Assembly: GCA_021816925.1 (NCBI GenBank)
Contig: JAKAWQ010000033.1
Location: 1 to 41,500 of the forward strand
DNA length: 41,500 nt
Direction: 5' to 3'
Source of the DNA: Pseudomonadota bacterium
Lineage (GTDB): Bacteria > Pseudomonadota > Alphaproteobacteria > Acetobacterales > Acetobacteraceae
The notes under the pieces are model-generated. The model worked only from the letters and a program-made list of their open reading frames with translations. It made no database searches and was not told where the DNA came from. Within the stretch, counting starts at the first letter, position 1; every line of letters begins with the position of its first letter. Positions 25,097 through 34,963 of the stretch are shown here, piece after piece. Position numbers and translations under genes: made by a program.

Positions 25097-25145
25097 CCCT
25101 CTCCTCCGGCCTCTTTCGCGCGGGGAGAGGGTTGGGTGAGGGGAG
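25097..25145. repeat. Dispersed GC-rich repeat in the hisS-ispG gap
   Basis: CCCTCTCC on one side and GGGGAGAGGG-TTGGGTGAGGGG on the other form an imperfect inverted repeat of the same kind as the copies at 17636, 36062 and 38800. A further inverted pair, GCGCGGA / TCCGCGC, lies just before it near 25051-25077. It occupies most of the space between hisS and ispG and may attenuate transcription between them. Confidence 0.65.
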
Positions 25146-25207
25146 GCCACCTGACCACCCCGCGCCAAAACACAACCCTTGACAGAGCCGAACCGAACGC
25201 GCCGGCT

Positions 25208-26320
25208 CTATTCTGCCGCCGCCTTCGGCACGGCAAGCTCCGCCGCCTTCTCCTCCACCAGCGCCACGATGTGCTCGATCATCCGCTCCGCCGGAATCGT
25301 GTGGTCGGTCTTGCCGGCGCGGTAGATCATGTGCCGCCCGGCGCCGCCGCCCGTGAGGCCGAGATCCGTCATCAGAGCCTCGCCCGGCCCGTTGACGACG
25401 CAGCCGATGATGGAAAGCGTAATCGGCGTTTCGATGTGCGCGAGCCTCTCCTCGAGCGCCGAGACCGTCTCGATGACATTGAAGCCCTGCCGCGCGCAGG
25501 ACGGGCACGAGATGATGCGCACGCCGCGATGTCGGATGCCGAGCGACTTCAACAGCTCCCAGCCGACCAGCACCTCCTCCTCCGGCTCCGCCGAGAGCGA
25601 AACGCGCAGCGTATCGCCGATCCCGGACCAAAGCAGGTTGCCGAGCCCGATCGCCGACTTCACCGTGCCGGTGCGCCGCCCGCCCGCCTCGGTGATGCCG
25701 ATATGCAGCGGATGCTCGCACACCTCGGCAAGCTGCTGGTAGGCCGCCACCGCCAGGAACACGTCCGAGGCCTTGACGCTGATCTTGAACTCGTGGAAGT
25801 CGTTGTCCTGCAGAATTTTCGCGTGTTCCAGCGCGCTTTCCACGAGCGCCTCTGGGTTCGGCTCGCCGTACTTCTCGAGCAGATGCTTCTCGAGCGAACC
25901 CGCGTTGACCCCGATCCGCATCGAGCAGTCATGCTCCCGCGCCGCCTTGATCACCTCCTTCACGCGCTCGTTGCTGCCGATGTTCCCCGGATTGATCCTG
26001 AGGCACGCCGCCCCGCTCTCCGCCGCCTCGATGGCGCGGCGATAATGGAAGTGGATATCCGCAACGATCGGCACGTCGACCGCGCGCACGATATCCTTGA
26101 GCGCGAGCGTGCTCTCCCGGTCGGGGCACGAGACCCGTACGATGTCGGCGCCGGCACGCTCGGCGCGGCGGATCTGCGCGACCGTCGCCGCCACGTCCGT
26201 GGTCGGCGTGTTGGTCATGGTCTGCACGCTGATCGGCGCGTCCCCGCCGACCGGAACGCGCCCGACATGAATGCACCGCGAGCGCCGCCGCTCGATGTCT
26301 TGGTACGGGCGATAGCTCAT
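25208..26320 (-). CDS. ispG: 4-hydroxy-3-methylbut-2-enyl diphosphate synthase (IspG/GcpE)
   Basis: A 370-residue iron-sulphur enzyme that turns MEcPP into HMBPP in the MEP isoprenoid pathway. Seen: [13 protein letters not shown] near the N-terminus, the TIM-barrel segment [12 protein letters not shown] (about 85-96), RINPGNIG (about 108-115), and the [4Fe-4S] cysteines in [12 protein letters not shown] (about 275-286) and [10 protein letters not shown] (about 313-322). The start ATG 26320 overlaps the stop of the RodZ-like gene (ATGA). The RodZ-like/ispG/hisS order is common in bacteria. Confidence 0.97.
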   Translation of the reverse strand: MSYRPYQDIERRRSRCIHVGRVPVGGDAPISVQTMTNTPTTDVAATVAQIRRAERAGADIVRVSCPDRESTLALKDIVRAVDVPIVADIHFHYRRAIEAAESGAACLRINPGNIGSNERVKEVIKAAREHDCSMRIGVNAGSLEKHLLEKYGEPNPEALVESALEHAKILQDNDFHEFKISVKASDVFLAVAAYQQLAEVCEHPLHIGITEAGGRRTGTVKSAIGLGNLLWSGIGDTLRVSLSAEPEEEVLVGWELLKSLGIRHRGVRIISCPSCARQGFNVIETVSALEERLAHIETPITLSIIGCVVNGPGEALMTDLGLTGGGAGRHMIYRAGKTDHTIPAERMIEHIVALVEEKAAELAVPKAAAE

Positions 26321-27630
26321 GGGGTTCCTTGGGGGGTTCCTTGGGGGGTTCCTCGGGGCGCGCGCGCCCCGCCGGCCGCAGCCCCCGGCACGAGAGGCTG
26401 AGGCAAAACCGCCGGAATTTCCTGCGGCGCCCCCGGCAGGGCGGCGGCGGCAATCTGTGCCGGCAGCGCCCCCGCCTTGATCAACGCCGGATCGAGCGGC
26501 TGGTCGCGTTCCACCTGCCCGGGCGCGCCGAGCGATGCCGCCGCGGCGCCGTCAACCAGAAGTTCCGTGCCGCCGGCATTGCCGGTGGTGAGGGTCAGGC
26601 CCGCCTCTCGCGGCACCGTCCAGCTCTCGCCAGGCCGCATGAGCCGCGTAAACACGACTGCGCCGGTATTGTCCTTCACCTCCACCCACGACTCCGCGGT
26701 CGCACGGACGACGATCGTGCCACGCCGGGCCGGCGCCACCGGAGCGGCCTGCGCCGGCGGCGCCAGCGCCGACACCGCGGCGAAGCCAGCCTGCCCTCCC
26801 GGCACCGCCGGACTTGCACCGCTCACGCTCGCTCCGGCCCCCTGGTTCGCCGCGCCTGTCGCGGCCACGCTCGCGCCGCCCGCCGTGCCACCCACCGCGG
26901 CAACGGCCGGGCCCGGAGGAGTGGCAACGGGCGCCGCCGAAACGGGCTGACCGGCAGCGGGCACACCGGCAGCGGGCTGACCGGCAGCCGGCGCCGCCGA
27001 GCCGGAAACGGCAGACGCATCCAGAGGCTGGCCGGACAGAGCGGGAGGCGTTGCCGCCGGCGGCGCCACCGAAGCCACCTCACTCCTCCGTGCGGGTTTC
27101 GTCGTCCCCCCGGTCGTCGGCGCCGCCGCGAGCGCCGGGATCGGCTTCGGCGCCAGCGCCGTCGGCTCGGCAAGCCGCGCCAGATGCTCCGGCAACGGCC
27201 GCACCGCGTGCCCCGGCGGCGCCCGCTCGGCCAGCCCATACCAGCCCACATAGGCGCCGACCGCCAGCACCACCCCAAGCAAAATCACCGCCCCGGCCGG
27301 CACGCCGCGCTCCGGCACAGGAGCAGGAAAAGTCAGCTCGGTCTTGGCATTCACCGCCGCCACTTCCGCCCGGAACCGGCGCGTCATCTCGTCCGCATCG
27401 AGCCCGAGCGTCGTCGCATAGGTGCGCAGGAAACCCAGCGCGTAGGCATTGCCAGGCAAATCGGCAATGCGGCCGGCCTCCAGCGCCTCGAGATAGGCGG
27501 CGCGAATGCGCAAGCCCTCCGCCAGCGCCTGCAGGTCCCAGCCAAGGTCCAGCCGCGCGGTCTTGAGATCCGCCCCCACGCGCGGCGCGCGCCCGTGTGC
27601 CGGACCGCCCTCGTTCCCTGGAGAGGACAT
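26317..27630 (-). CDS. RodZ-like protein: cytoplasmic HTH, one membrane helix, DUF4115 domain
   Basis: A 437-residue protein with the RodZ plan: Xre-type HTH at about 19-85 (ending [15 protein letters not shown]), a single transmembrane helix at 111-130, a long Ala/Pro/Gly-rich linker (about 137-300) and a DUF4115 sheet domain (about 305-375, [19 protein letters not shown]). RodZ links MreB to the wall-synthesis complex. The C-terminus ends in a QGTP repeat made by three 12-base tandem copies next to the ispG start. ATG 27630 is chosen because the HTH begins shortly after and GAAGGA lies upstream. ispG is coupled behind it. Confidence 0.85.
   Translation of the reverse strand: MSSPGNEGGPAHGRAPRVGADLKTARLDLGWDLQALAEGLRIRAAYLEALEAGRIADLPGNAYALGFLRTYATTLGLDADEMTRRFRAEVAAVNAKTELTFPAPVPERGVPAGAVILLGVVLAVGAYVGWYGLAERAPPGHAVRPLPEHLARLAEPTALAPKPIPALAAAPTTGGTTKPARRSEVASVAPPAATPPALSGQPLDASAVSGSAAPAAGQPAAGVPAAGQPVSAAPVATPPGPAVAAVGGTAGGASVAATGAANQGAGASVSGASPAVPGGQAGFAAVSALAPPAQAAPVAPARRGTIVVRATAESWVEVKDNTGAVVFTRLMRPGESWTVPREAGLTLTTGNAGGTELLVDGAAAASLGAPGQVERDQPLDPALIKAGALPAQIAAAALPGAPQEIPAVLPQPLVPGAAAGGARAPRGTPQGTPQGTP
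26321..26356. repeat. Three 12-base tandem copies at the 3' end of the RodZ-like gene
   Basis: GGGGTTCCTTGG occurs twice perfectly and a third time with one change. On the minus strand it encodes [11 protein letters not shown] just before the stop and immediately upstream of the ispG start, so it also contributes to the ispG leader. The in-frame unit suggests replication slippage. Confidence 0.85.
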
Positions 27631-27837
27631 TGCCGCCCGTCCTTCCGCCAGCCTGGACTTTCGCTCGTGCAGCACGGCTCCGGTCTCCCTGGCCGACCGG
27701 CTGGCCGACCGGCCACCAAAATGCCTGGGCCGCGCACCTGCCGCGACCCCTCGGTATCTAAACCAAAAGGCCGGGCCTTGCCAACCGCGTTGGTTGAACG
27801 ATCCAGGGCCGGAACGCCCCACCCGCCGCGCCGCCCC

Positions 27838-30078
27838 TCAGCCGTCCGCGCCGTGCTCGCGCGCCCAGGCCGCAATCGGCTCACGCAGCGACGCACCCCC
27901 CGAGGCTGCGCGCCGGATCGCCGCCAGCACCGGGCGGAACTCGCCGAGATCGATCTGCGCCAGGAGCGCCTTGAGCGGCAGGAGCGAGAGCGCCGGCATC
28001 GAGAGCGTCCTCACGCCGAGCGCCGCCAGCGTAACCGCCGCCAGCGGCTCCCCCGCCACGTCCCCGCACACCGAGAGCAGAACGCCGGCGGCCCCGGCCT
28101 TCTCCGCCAGATCCTCCATCAGGTCGAGCATCGGCGCGGAGAGAAAATCATAACGCCCGGCGAGTGCCGGCGCGGTGCGGTCGGCCGCGAACAGGAACTG
28201 CATCAGGTCGTTCGTTCCGACCGAAACGAAGTCCGCCGCCGCGAGCAGCCCCGGAAGCTGCCAGAGAAGCGCCGGCACCTCCAGCATCGTGCCCACCAGA
28301 AGCCTCGCCGGCGGCCGCACCACCCGCCTTGCCTCGCCCTCCAGCAACGCCCGCGCGGTCCGGAACTCCTCGAGCGTCGCCACCATTGGAAACATCACTG
28401 AAAGTGGCCGCCCGTCGGCCGCGCGCACCAGCGCCTGCAACTGCCGGCGCAGCACCGCCGGCCGGTCGAGCCCGACGCGCAGGCTCCGCCAGCCCATCGC
28501 CGGATTGCCCTCCGCCGGCGCCGCCCCGGGCAGGAGCTTGTCCCCGCCGAGATCGAGCGTGCGAAACACGATCTCCCGCCCACCGGCCGCGTCCATCAGG
28601 CGCGCATAGAGCGCCGCCTGCTCCGCCGCCTCCGGAACATGCCCGAGCGCCAGCATCGCGATCTCGGTGCGAAACAGGCCGACACCCTCCGCCCCCGTCA
28701 CCGCCAGCTGCTCGATCTCGTGCGGCAGACCGATGTTCAGCATCAGCCGGAGCCTCGTCCCGTCCGCGGTCACGGCTGGCCGATCCCGCCAGGCGCGGAG
28801 CGTTTCCTGCTCCGCCGAACGGGCCGCCAACGCCCGCCGATAGCCCTCCGCCACGTCCTGCTCGGGCCTGAGGATCACCCGCCCCTCGTCGGCGTCCAGC
28901 ACCGCCAACTCGCCCTCGCCGGCGCCGTCCAACGGCGCACCCGCGCCCCCGCCCTCGATGAGACCGACCGCCGGCAGCCCGAGCGAGCGCGCCAGGATCG
29001 CCACGTGCCCGTGCGGCGTCGCCTCCTCCACAATTACCCCGGCGATGCCCCGCGCGTGCCAGTCGATCAGCTCCGCCGGACCGAGCCGCCGCGCCAGCAA
29101 AATCGCCCCCGCCGGCACCACCGGCGGCAGGCCGCCCGCGCCGAGCGCCTCCAGAAGCCGCCCTGCCAGGTCATCGAGATCGGCCAGCCGCTCCCTGAGA
29201 TAAGGGTCCGCAAGCCGGCTCATGCGCCGCCGCACCTCCCCGGCCACCCGGTGCACCGCCGCCTCCGCCGTGAGCCCGCTCCGAACCGCCGCCTTCACCC
29301 GCTCGAGCCATCCGGCATCCGCCGCCACCAGCTGATAGGCCTCCAGCACCTCGCGCGGCGCCCGCCCCTCCGGCAGCCGCTCGGCGAGCAGCCGGTCGAG
29401 CCGCCGGCGCATCCGTTCCGCACCCCTCTGCAACCGCTCTTGCTCCGCGGCGCTGTCCTCGGCCAGCAGCCGCTCCGGCGCCGCCAGCGCGCCGCGCAGC
29501 AAGAGCGGTCCCACCGCCAGCCCCGGAGCGAGCGCGGTTCCGGAAAACCGCCGCGCCACCGCCCCGCCGAGACCCTCCTCCGGCGCCGTCGCCGCGGCGG
29601 CCTGAGCGGGCAGGATCTCGGCCAGCAGCATCGCCACTGTCTCCAGCTCCTCCACCTCCTCGTCCGTGTAAAGCCGCGGCGTCCGGTTCTGCACCGCCAG
29701 CACCCCGCGCAACTTGCCGGCGCGGCGCACCGGAACCGCCAGCATCGAGGTGTAGGGCTCCTCGCCCGTCTCCGGGCGATAGGCAAAGGCCGGATGGTTC
29801 TGCGCGTCCGGCAGGTTGAGCGCCGCACCGCTCGCCGCCACTTGCCCGACGATCCCCTCACCCACGTTGAGCCGCGTGCGCCCGATCGCCGCCTCGTTCA
29901 GCCCGACCGTCGCGGCAAGCTCCAGCACTTCGCCACCGCCGAGCGTGTAGATCGAGCAGACTTCGCTCGCCATCTCCGCGGCAATCAGCCGCGCGATCTC
30001 GGCAAGCGGCGCGGCACTCACCGCCATGGTCTCGCGCAACCGCGCGATCAGCCGCCGCGGCGCGACCACCCGGTTCAA
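27838..30078 (-). CDS. ptsP: Phosphoenolpyruvate-protein phosphotransferase with GAF domain (EI-Ntr)
   Basis: A 746-residue protein of typical length. An N-terminal GAF domain (about 25-165, CSIYTLGGGEVLELAATVG and the NVGEGIVGQVA box) is followed by EI: the swivelling domain with the phosphorylated histidine in PHGHVAILARSLGLPAVG (H about 358), and the PEP-binding barrel with GLFRTEIAM, SVGTNDLMQF and a C-terminal LSVCGDVAG containing the catalytic Cys. It takes phosphate from PEP to NPr (PtsO) in the nitrogen PTS, which senses nitrogen and potassium state. The frame can start at TTG 30078, with GTG alternatives a few codons later; the first block of certain homology is near residue 8. It is the first gene of the block before a 381-base gap. 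Confidence 0.93.
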   Translation of the reverse strand: MNRVVAPRRLIARLRETMAVSAAPLAEIARLIAAEMASEVCSIYTLGGGEVLELAATVGLNEAAIGRTRLNVGEGIVGQVAASGAALNLPDAQNHPAFAYRPETGEEPYTSMLAVPVRRAGKLRGVLAVQNRTPRLYTDEEVEELETVAMLLAEILPAQAAAATAPEEGLGGAVARRFSGTALAPGLAVGPLLLRGALAAPERLLAEDSAAEQERLQRGAERMRRRLDRLLAERLPEGRAPREVLEAYQLVAADAGWLERVKAAVRSGLTAEAAVHRVAGEVRRRMSRLADPYLRERLADLDDLAGRLLEALGAGGLPPVVPAGAILLARRLGPAELIDWHARGIAGVIVEEATPHGHVAILARSLGLPAVGLIEGGGAGAPLDGAGEGELAVLDADEGRVILRPEQDVAEGYRRALAARSAEQETLRAWRDRPAVTADGTRLRLMLNIGLPHEIEQLAVTGAEGVGLFRTEIAMLALGHVPEAAEQAALYARLMDAAGGREIVFRTLDLGGDKLLPGAAPAEGNPAMGWRSLRVGLDRPAVLRRQLQALVRAADGRPLSVMFPMVATLEEFRTARALLEGEARRVVRPPARLLVGTMLEVPALLWQLPGLLAAADFVSVGTNDLMQFLFAADRTAPALAGRYDFLSAPMLDLMEDLAEKAGAAGVLLSVCGDVAGEPLAAVTLAALGVRTLSMPALSLLPLKALLAQIDLGEFRPVLAAIRRAASGGASLREPIAAWAREHGADG

Positions 30079-30459
30079 GCCCGCCGCAATGCCCGGCGCC
30101 GGAAAAAGCGCGGACTCGGGCCGGGCCTCTGCAATCTGAACCTCTGGAGCGAAAGGATCGGCGTGCGCGGCATGCTGCCCATGACAGTATGCGCTCTCGC
30201 CCCGGTTGTCTTCTCGCGCCCCCTTGAATCCGCAGAATCCGCGCCGACCGCTCTTTCCGAAAGTTCACTCCAAGTTCCGATTGCCCGGATCTCAGGGAAA
30301 GCCTAAATGTTGCCGCAGTCAGGTTCCGCGACCGGCCGGCGGCGTTCTTCTGCGTTCGGAAGCGCGGGGAGAATCCCTGAAGCCAGGCGCCGACAGCCGG
30401 GCTCAAGAACCGTGACAGGATCACCCGGCCATGCCGGAACAGAACGGGAGGACTGAACG
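30079..30459. other. Gap between ptsP and the ABC importer operon
   Basis: No gene is supported here. It must hold the divergent promoters of ptsP and of the ABC importer operon. The importer side ends with GGGAGG six to eight bases before the ATG at 30460, a good ribosome site. I find no clear -10/-35 pair or LacI-type palindrome by eye. Confidence 0.5.
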
Positions 30460-31824
30460 ATGAAGGATTCCACCAAACCACTCGGCCGCGTCTCGCGCCG
30501 CGGCGCCCTCAAGATCGGCGCCGCCGCGGCCGCGCTGCCGCTCGTGCACATGCAGACGGCGTATGCCGCGGGCTCCCTCAAGCTCGGCTTCTGGGACCAT
30601 TGGGTGCCGGCCGCGAACCCGGTGATGAAGAAGCTGGTGGACGAATGGGGCGCCAAGAACAAGGTCCACATCACGCTCGACCTCCTGAGCAGCGGCACCG
30701 CCAACAGCAAGCTGCCCCTGACTCAGGCCGCCGAGGCGCTCTCCGGCACCGGCCACGACGTGCTCGCCTTCAACACCTGGGACGTGCAGCATTACGCCCA
30801 GCACCTCATGCCGATCGACGACGTGATGGACGCGCAGATCAAGAAATACGGCGCGATCGACCCCATGGCGCAATATCTCGCCACCGTGAAGGGCCACTGG
30901 ATGGCCATGCCGACCAGCGTCGGCTCGCAGTACAAACCCTCCTGCGCGCGCATCAGCCTCTTCAAGAAGGAAGGCTACGACGTCGAGAAGTGGTACCCGA
31001 ACAAGCCCGGTAACGCCTCGACCTCCACCGCCTGGACCTACGACCTGATGCTGAAGCTCGCCCCGAAGGCAAAAGCGGCCGGCCTCACCTTCGGCCTCGG
31101 CCTCGGCCAGACCACCGACAGCGTGGACTGGACCGGCACCGTGCTCCGCGCCTACGGAGGCGTGCTGGTGGACGAAAAGGGGAAGAGCCAGCTCCGCTCC
31201 GAGCCGGTGATGACGGTCCTGGAATACTTCCAGAAGCTGGTGCCCTATCTGCCCGCCGACACCGCCACGTACGACGACGCTTCGAACAACAAGGCGCTGA
31301 TCTCGGGCAAGGGGGGTCTCATCTTCAACCCGCCCTCGGCTTGGTGGGTGGCACGGCGCGACGCGATCAAGGTCGCCGCGGATTGCTGGACCTTCCCCAA
31401 CCCGTCCGGACCGAAGGCGAAATCGGTTCCCTACCTGCCCTACTTCTGGGGCATCTGGTCATTCAGCCAGAACAAGACCGCAGCCAAGGAGCTGATCACT
31501 TGGCTGCAACAGCGCCCGCAGGTCGAGACGCTCACCAACGCCTCGGCCGGCTACGACATCTCGCCCTTCAACAGCATGCACAACTTCACCATCTGGACCA
31601 CGGAAAAGCCGCCCGTGGGCACGATCTACAACTACCCGCTCCGGCCCTGGTTCGATGCGGTCTCGAACGTCTCCGGCTATCCGGCGCCGCCGCACATCGC
31701 AACCCAGCTCTACAGCAACGCCACATTCAACGTGATGATCGTCAAGCTCACCAAGCAGGGCCAGAAGATGAAAGACGTGCTCGCCTGGGGCGAGCGCCAG
31801 ATCGAAAGCTACGTCAACATGTAA
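30460..31824 (+). CDS. Sugar-type ABC importer substrate-binding protein, Tat-exported
   Basis: A 454-residue extracellular solute-binding protein of family 1. The N-terminus carries a twin-arginine signal, VSRRGALKIG (R13-R14), then a hydrophobic stretch and cleavage near AYAAG, so it is probably exported folded by the Tat system. Early residues LKLGFWDHWVPAANPVMKKL and later FNTWDVQHY and FWGIWSFSQNKTAAKELITW fit sugar or polyol-binding members (MalE/UgpB class). Two permeases and an ATPase follow in order, completing an importer. Probable substrates are oligosaccharides, glycerol-phosphate compounds or polyols; the sequence does not decide. A strong hairpin follows the stop and may raise its expression above the permeases. 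Confidence 0.9.
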   Translation: MKDSTKPLGRVSRRGALKIGAAAAALPLVHMQTAYAAGSLKLGFWDHWVPAANPVMKKLVDEWGAKNKVHITLDLLSSGTANSKLPLTQAAEALSGTGHDVLAFNTWDVQHYAQHLMPIDDVMDAQIKKYGAIDPMAQYLATVKGHWMAMPTSVGSQYKPSCARISLFKKEGYDVEKWYPNKPGNASTSTAWTYDLMLKLAPKAKAAGLTFGLGLGQTTDSVDWTGTVLRAYGGVLVDEKGKSQLRSEPVMTVLEYFQKLVPYLPADTATYDDASNNKALISGKGGLIFNPPSAWWVARRDAIKVAADCWTFPNPSGPKAKSVPYLPYFWGIWSFSQNKTAAKELITWLQQRPQVETLTNASAGYDISPFNSMHNFTIWTTEKPPVGTIYNYPLRPWFDAVSNVSGYPAPPHIATQLYSNATFNVMIVKLTKQGQKMKDVLAWGERQIESYVNM

Positions 31825-31831
31825 CGTGACG

Positions 31832-31860
31832 CGGCGGGCCCGGCACCCCCGGGCCCGCCG
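31832..31860 (+). promoter_or_regulatory. Strong hairpin between binding protein and permease genes
   Basis: CGGCGGGCCCGG (31832-31843) and CCGGGCCCGCCG (31849-31860) form a perfect 12-base stem with a 5-base loop just after the binding-protein stop, without a T run. Placed like the malE-malF hairpins, it probably stabilises the upstream mRNA and lowers read-through into the permeases. Confidence 0.75.
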
Positions 31861-31893
31861 GCGCCTCATCCGGGCGCCGACAGGGAGACGCCC

Positions 31894-32841
31894 ATGGCAG
31901 ACGGCACAACCGCCGTAACAGCACCTGCCCTCCGAGGCATCGCACAACCGGCGCGCCGCGGCGGCCTGCAGCGCTTCGCACGGCGGCGCTCCACCCTCGC
32001 CTTCGTCATGTGCCTGCCGCTCTTCCTGCTGATCGCCGGCCTCGTCGTCTATCCGTTCTTCTACTCGATCTATCTCTCCATGCTGAACCGCGAGATGACG
32101 CGGTTCGTCGGCCTCTTCAATTACCTCTACCTCCTCAGCAGCGGTACCTTCCACCTCGTCATCTTCCAGAGCTGCCTCTTCGCCATCACCGCCGTCTTCT
32201 TCAAGGCACTCATCGGCTTCATCCTCGCGCACGTGATGCACAACATCTCCGGGCGTGACCAGCGCATCTGGCGCGGCCTCTTGCTCATCCCCTGGGTCAT
32301 CCCGCCCGCGCTCTCCACCCTCGGCTACTGGTGGATGGTCTCGGGGGATTACTCGGCGATCAACTGGATCCTGCAATTGTTCGGCCTGCATCCCGTCGCC
32401 TGGCTCGCCAACACCTGGACGGCGCGGATGTGGATCATCATCGTCAATGTCTGGTTCGGCACACCCTTCTTCATGATCATGTATCTCGCCACGCTCAAGT
32501 CGGTCCCGGAACAGCTCTACGAAGCCGCCGCCATCGACGGCGCCACGGGCCTCCAGAAGATCCGCTACATCTCGCTGCCGATGCTCCGCAACATCATCGG
32601 CATCACCGTCCTCTTCAGCCTGATCGTCACCTTCGCCAACTTCGATATCGTCGAGATCCTGACCGCCGGCGCACCCGCCAACACGACCCACGTCTTCGCC
32701 ACCTACGCCTTCCAGGTCGGCATCAACTCGGGCAACATCCCGATGGGCGCGGCCGTCAGCCTCTTCATCTTCCCGATCCTCGCCGTCTTCTCGATCTTCA
32801 TCCTCCGCGGCATCGGCCGCCGCACCCAGGAGGCGATCTGA
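31894..32841 (+). CDS. ABC sugar importer permease, first subunit
   Basis: A 315-residue membrane protein of the MalF/UgpA class with about six transmembrane helices (first at 32-56, FVMCLPLFLLIAGLVVYPFFYS). The cytoplasmic loop that contacts the ATPase is the EAA motif EAAAIDGATGLQKIRYISLP (about 210-229). It forms the channel with the second permease. It is preceded by GGGAGA and follows the binding protein by 70 bases, and precedes the second permease by one base. Confidence 0.93.
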   Translation: MADGTTAVTAPALRGIAQPARRGGLQRFARRRSTLAFVMCLPLFLLIAGLVVYPFFYSIYLSMLNREMTRFVGLFNYLYLLSSGTFHLVIFQSCLFAITAVFFKALIGFILAHVMHNISGRDQRIWRGLLLIPWVIPPALSTLGYWWMVSGDYSAINWILQLFGLHPVAWLANTWTARMWIIIVNVWFGTPFFMIMYLATLKSVPEQLYEAAAIDGATGLQKIRYISLPMLRNIIGITVLFSLIVTFANFDIVEILTAGAPANTTHVFATYAFQVGINSGNIPMGAAVSLFIFPILAVFSIFILRGIGRRTQEAI

Positions 32842-32842
32842 A

Positions 32843-33739
32843 ATGAGCGGCGCCACCCTCGCCGCCGGCCACGCCCCCGCCCGCCGAGGCCGCCGCCCGA
32901 GCCTCGCACGCGAACGCCGCTGGGCGCTCTGGGGCAGCTACATCGCGCTCGTCTTCTTCGCGATCGGCTTCCTGATCCCGCCCTACTTCCAGCTCGTCAC
33001 CGCGCTCAAGACATCGCAGGAAATCGGCTCGGGCAAGGATCCCTGGTTCACCCACCATCCCTACCTCGGCAACTTCATCGGCATCATCGAGAACCCGCAG
33101 TTCCAGACCTTCTTCCTCAACAGCGCGAAGATCACCCTCTTCGTCGTCGCCGTCACCATCGTGATCTCCGTGCTCGCCGCCTACGCGCTCGCACGGATGC
33201 GCTTCTTCGGCAGCCAGGCCTTCGCAACCGGCGTCTTCCTCACCTACCTCGTCCCCGAATCGCTCCTCTTCATCCCGCTCTTCAAGGTTCTCTCCATCCT
33301 CCATCTCATCAACAGCGTGTGGGCGCTCGCGCTGATCTGGCCAACCCTCTCGGTGCCGTTCTGCACCTGGATCATGATCGGCTACTTCTCCTCGATCCCG
33401 AAGGAGCTCGACGAGGCGGCGATGATCGACGGCGCATCGCACCTGCAGATGCTCTGGAAGATCTTCATCCCCGTGGCACTGCCCGGCATCATCGCTGCCA
33501 CGATCTTCGCCTTCACCGTCTGCTGGGGCGATTTCCTCTACCCGCTCGCCTTCCTCTTCACCTCGAATCAGATGGTCTTGACCGCCGGCATCGTCAGCAC
33601 CCTGATCCACGGCGACGTGCTCGACTGGGGCCACATCATGGCCGCCAACGTGCTGGCCTCCGCCCCGCCGATCATCATCTATGCCTTCCTGATGGACTAC
33701 TACATCGCCGGCCTGACCGCCGGCGCCACGAAAGGGTGA
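32843..33739 (+). CDS. ABC sugar importer permease, second subunit
   Basis: A 298-residue membrane protein of the MalG/UgpE class. About six hydrophobic helices are visible (first at 30-56, [20 protein letters not shown]). The EAA motif is [20 protein letters not shown] (about 192-211). Its start lies one base after the stop of the first permease, and the ATPase gene begins 7 bases after its own stop, which fixes the stoichiometric set as one operon. Confidence 0.93.
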   Translation: MSGATLAAGHAPARRGRRPSLARERRWALWGSYIALVFFAIGFLIPPYFQLVTALKTSQEIGSGKDPWFTHHPYLGNFIGIIENPQFQTFFLNSAKITLFVVAVTIVISVLAAYALARMRFFGSQAFATGVFLTYLVPESLLFIPLFKVLSILHLINSVWALALIWPTLSVPFCTWIMIGYFSSIPKELDEAAMIDGASHLQMLWKIFIPVALPGIIAATIFAFTVCWGDFLYPLAFLFTSNQMVLTAGIVSTLIHGDVLDWGHIMAANVLASAPPIIIYAFLMDYYIAGLTAGATKG

Positions 33740-33746
33740 ACGAACG

Positions 33747-34847
33747 ATGGCGCAGGTGACGCTGCGAAAGCTCTCCAAGTCCTACGACCAGCACGTGCAG
33801 GCGGTGCGGGGGATCGACCTCGACATCGCCGACGAGGAGTTCGTCGTGCTGGTCGGCCCCTCGGGATGCGGCAAGACCACCACGCTCCGCATGATCGCCG
33901 GCCTCGAGGAGATCACCGGCGGCGAGATCGCGATCGCCGGCGAGGTCGTGAACGACATCCCCCCGCGCGACCGCGACATCGCCATGGTGTTCCAGAACTA
34001 CGCGCTCTACCCGCACATGTCGGTGTTCGACAACATGGCCTTCGGGCTCAAGCTCAGGAAATTTGCCAAGACCGAGATCAAGCGCCGGGTGGACGAGGCG
34101 GCGCGCATCCTCGACATCGGCGAGCTGCTCGCCCGCAAGCCCAAGGCCCTCTCCGGCGGCCAGCGCCAGCGCGTCGCCATGGGCCGCGCCATCGTCCGCC
34201 ACCCCAAGGTCTTCCTGTTCGACGAACCCCTCTCCAACCTCGACGCCAAGCTCCGCGTGCAGATGCGCACCGAGATCAAGAAGGTCCACCAGACCGTGCG
34301 CACCACCACGGTCTATGTCACCCACGACCAGGTCGAGGCGATGACTTTGGCTGACCGTGTCGTCGTCATGAACCAGGGCGCGATCGAACAGGTCGGGCCG
34401 CCGCAGGAGCTCTACCACAACCCCATCACCCGCTTCGTCGCCGGCTTCATCGGCAGCCCGGCGATGAACTTCATCCCCTGCCGCCTCTTGGGCAGCGGCA
34501 ACGCCCTCGCGCTCCGCCTCGCCGACAACATTTCGCTGCCGGTCCCGCCCGAACGCGCCGGACGCTACGCCACTTACAAGGACCGCGAGATGCTGCTCGG
34601 GGTGCGCCCCGAGCACCTGACCGAGCTCAAGGACCAGGCCAAGCCGAACGTCGCGCGCCTTGATTCGCATCTCGACGTGACCGAGCCGATGGGCATGGAG
34701 ATCCTGGTGCATTTCCGCATCAATGGCACCGCCGTCTGCGGCCGCGTCGATCCCTCGGTCAAGGCCGTCGCCGGCCAGACGCTCCCGATGTCGGTCGACC
34801 TCAACCACATGCACCTGATCGACCCCGGATCGAGCCGCGTCGTCTAG
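33747..34847 (+). CDS. ABC sugar importer ATPase (MalK/UgpC class)
   Basis: A 366-residue protein. Walker [10 protein letters not shown] (37-45), the Q-loop in [14 protein letters not shown], signature [14 protein letters not shown] (about 134-147), Walker [13 protein letters not shown] and H-loop [11 protein letters not shown] are all intact. The C-terminal 130 residues form the OB/TOBE regulatory domain of MalK-like proteins. It powers the two permeases encoded just upstream. Its TAG stop (34845-34847) is supplied by the first bases of the palindromic repeat that follows, so the natural end may have been altered by repeat insertion. Confidence 0.95.
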   Translation: MAQVTLRKLSKSYDQHVQAVRGIDLDIADEEFVVLVGPSGCGKTTTLRMIAGLEEITGGEIAIAGEVVNDIPPRDRDIAMVFQNYALYPHMSVFDNMAFGLKLRKFAKTEIKRRVDEAARILDIGELLARKPKALSGGQRQRVAMGRAIVRHPKVFLFDEPLSNLDAKLRVQMRTEIKKVHQTVRTTTVYVTHDQVEAMTLADRVVVMNQGAIEQVGPPQELYHNPITRFVAGFIGSPAMNFIPCRLLGSGNALALRLADNISLPVPPERAGRYATYKDREMLLGVRPEHLTELKDQAKPNVARLDSHLDVTEPMGMEILVHFRINGTAVCGRVDPSVKAVAGQTLPMSVDLNHMHLIDPGSSRVV

Positions 34848-34949
34848 AGCGGATCGCGCTTGACCGAGACCGCGAAGCGATTGAGGAGCGCGTGAATCCG
34901 CTCGGGAAAACGAAGGAGAGCGTTTTGAGCCAGGCTGAAAACGCTCTAG
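34844..34949. repeat. 106-base two-stem palindromic repeat (CTAGAGCG ... CGCTCTAG)
   Basis: The ends are perfect inverted copies: CTAGAGCG (34844-34851) and CGCTCTAG (34942-34949). Inside are two hairpins: GAGCGGAT (34847-34854) with ATCCGCTC (34896-34903), and AGAGCGTTTT (34917-34926) with AAAACGCTCT (34938-34947) around an 11-base loop. The structure and CTAG ends resemble intergenic palindromic elements (RIME/MITE-like) of alphaproteobacteria. It overlaps the stop codon of the ATPase and fills the gap to the dehydrogenase gene. Confidence 0.85.
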
Positions 34950-34963
34950 CCGCCGCTCCCGCC

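Noticed and set aside
30060-30110. TPsiC-like GGTTCAAGCCC, possible tRNA
   Set aside because: No cloverleaf could be built around it; it is the 5' end of ptsP.
31459-34814. Long acidic minus-strand frames opposite the ABC importer
   Set aside because: Composition (runs of Glu, Asp, Gly, His) is that of antisense of GC-rich membrane-protein codons; no start context or domains.
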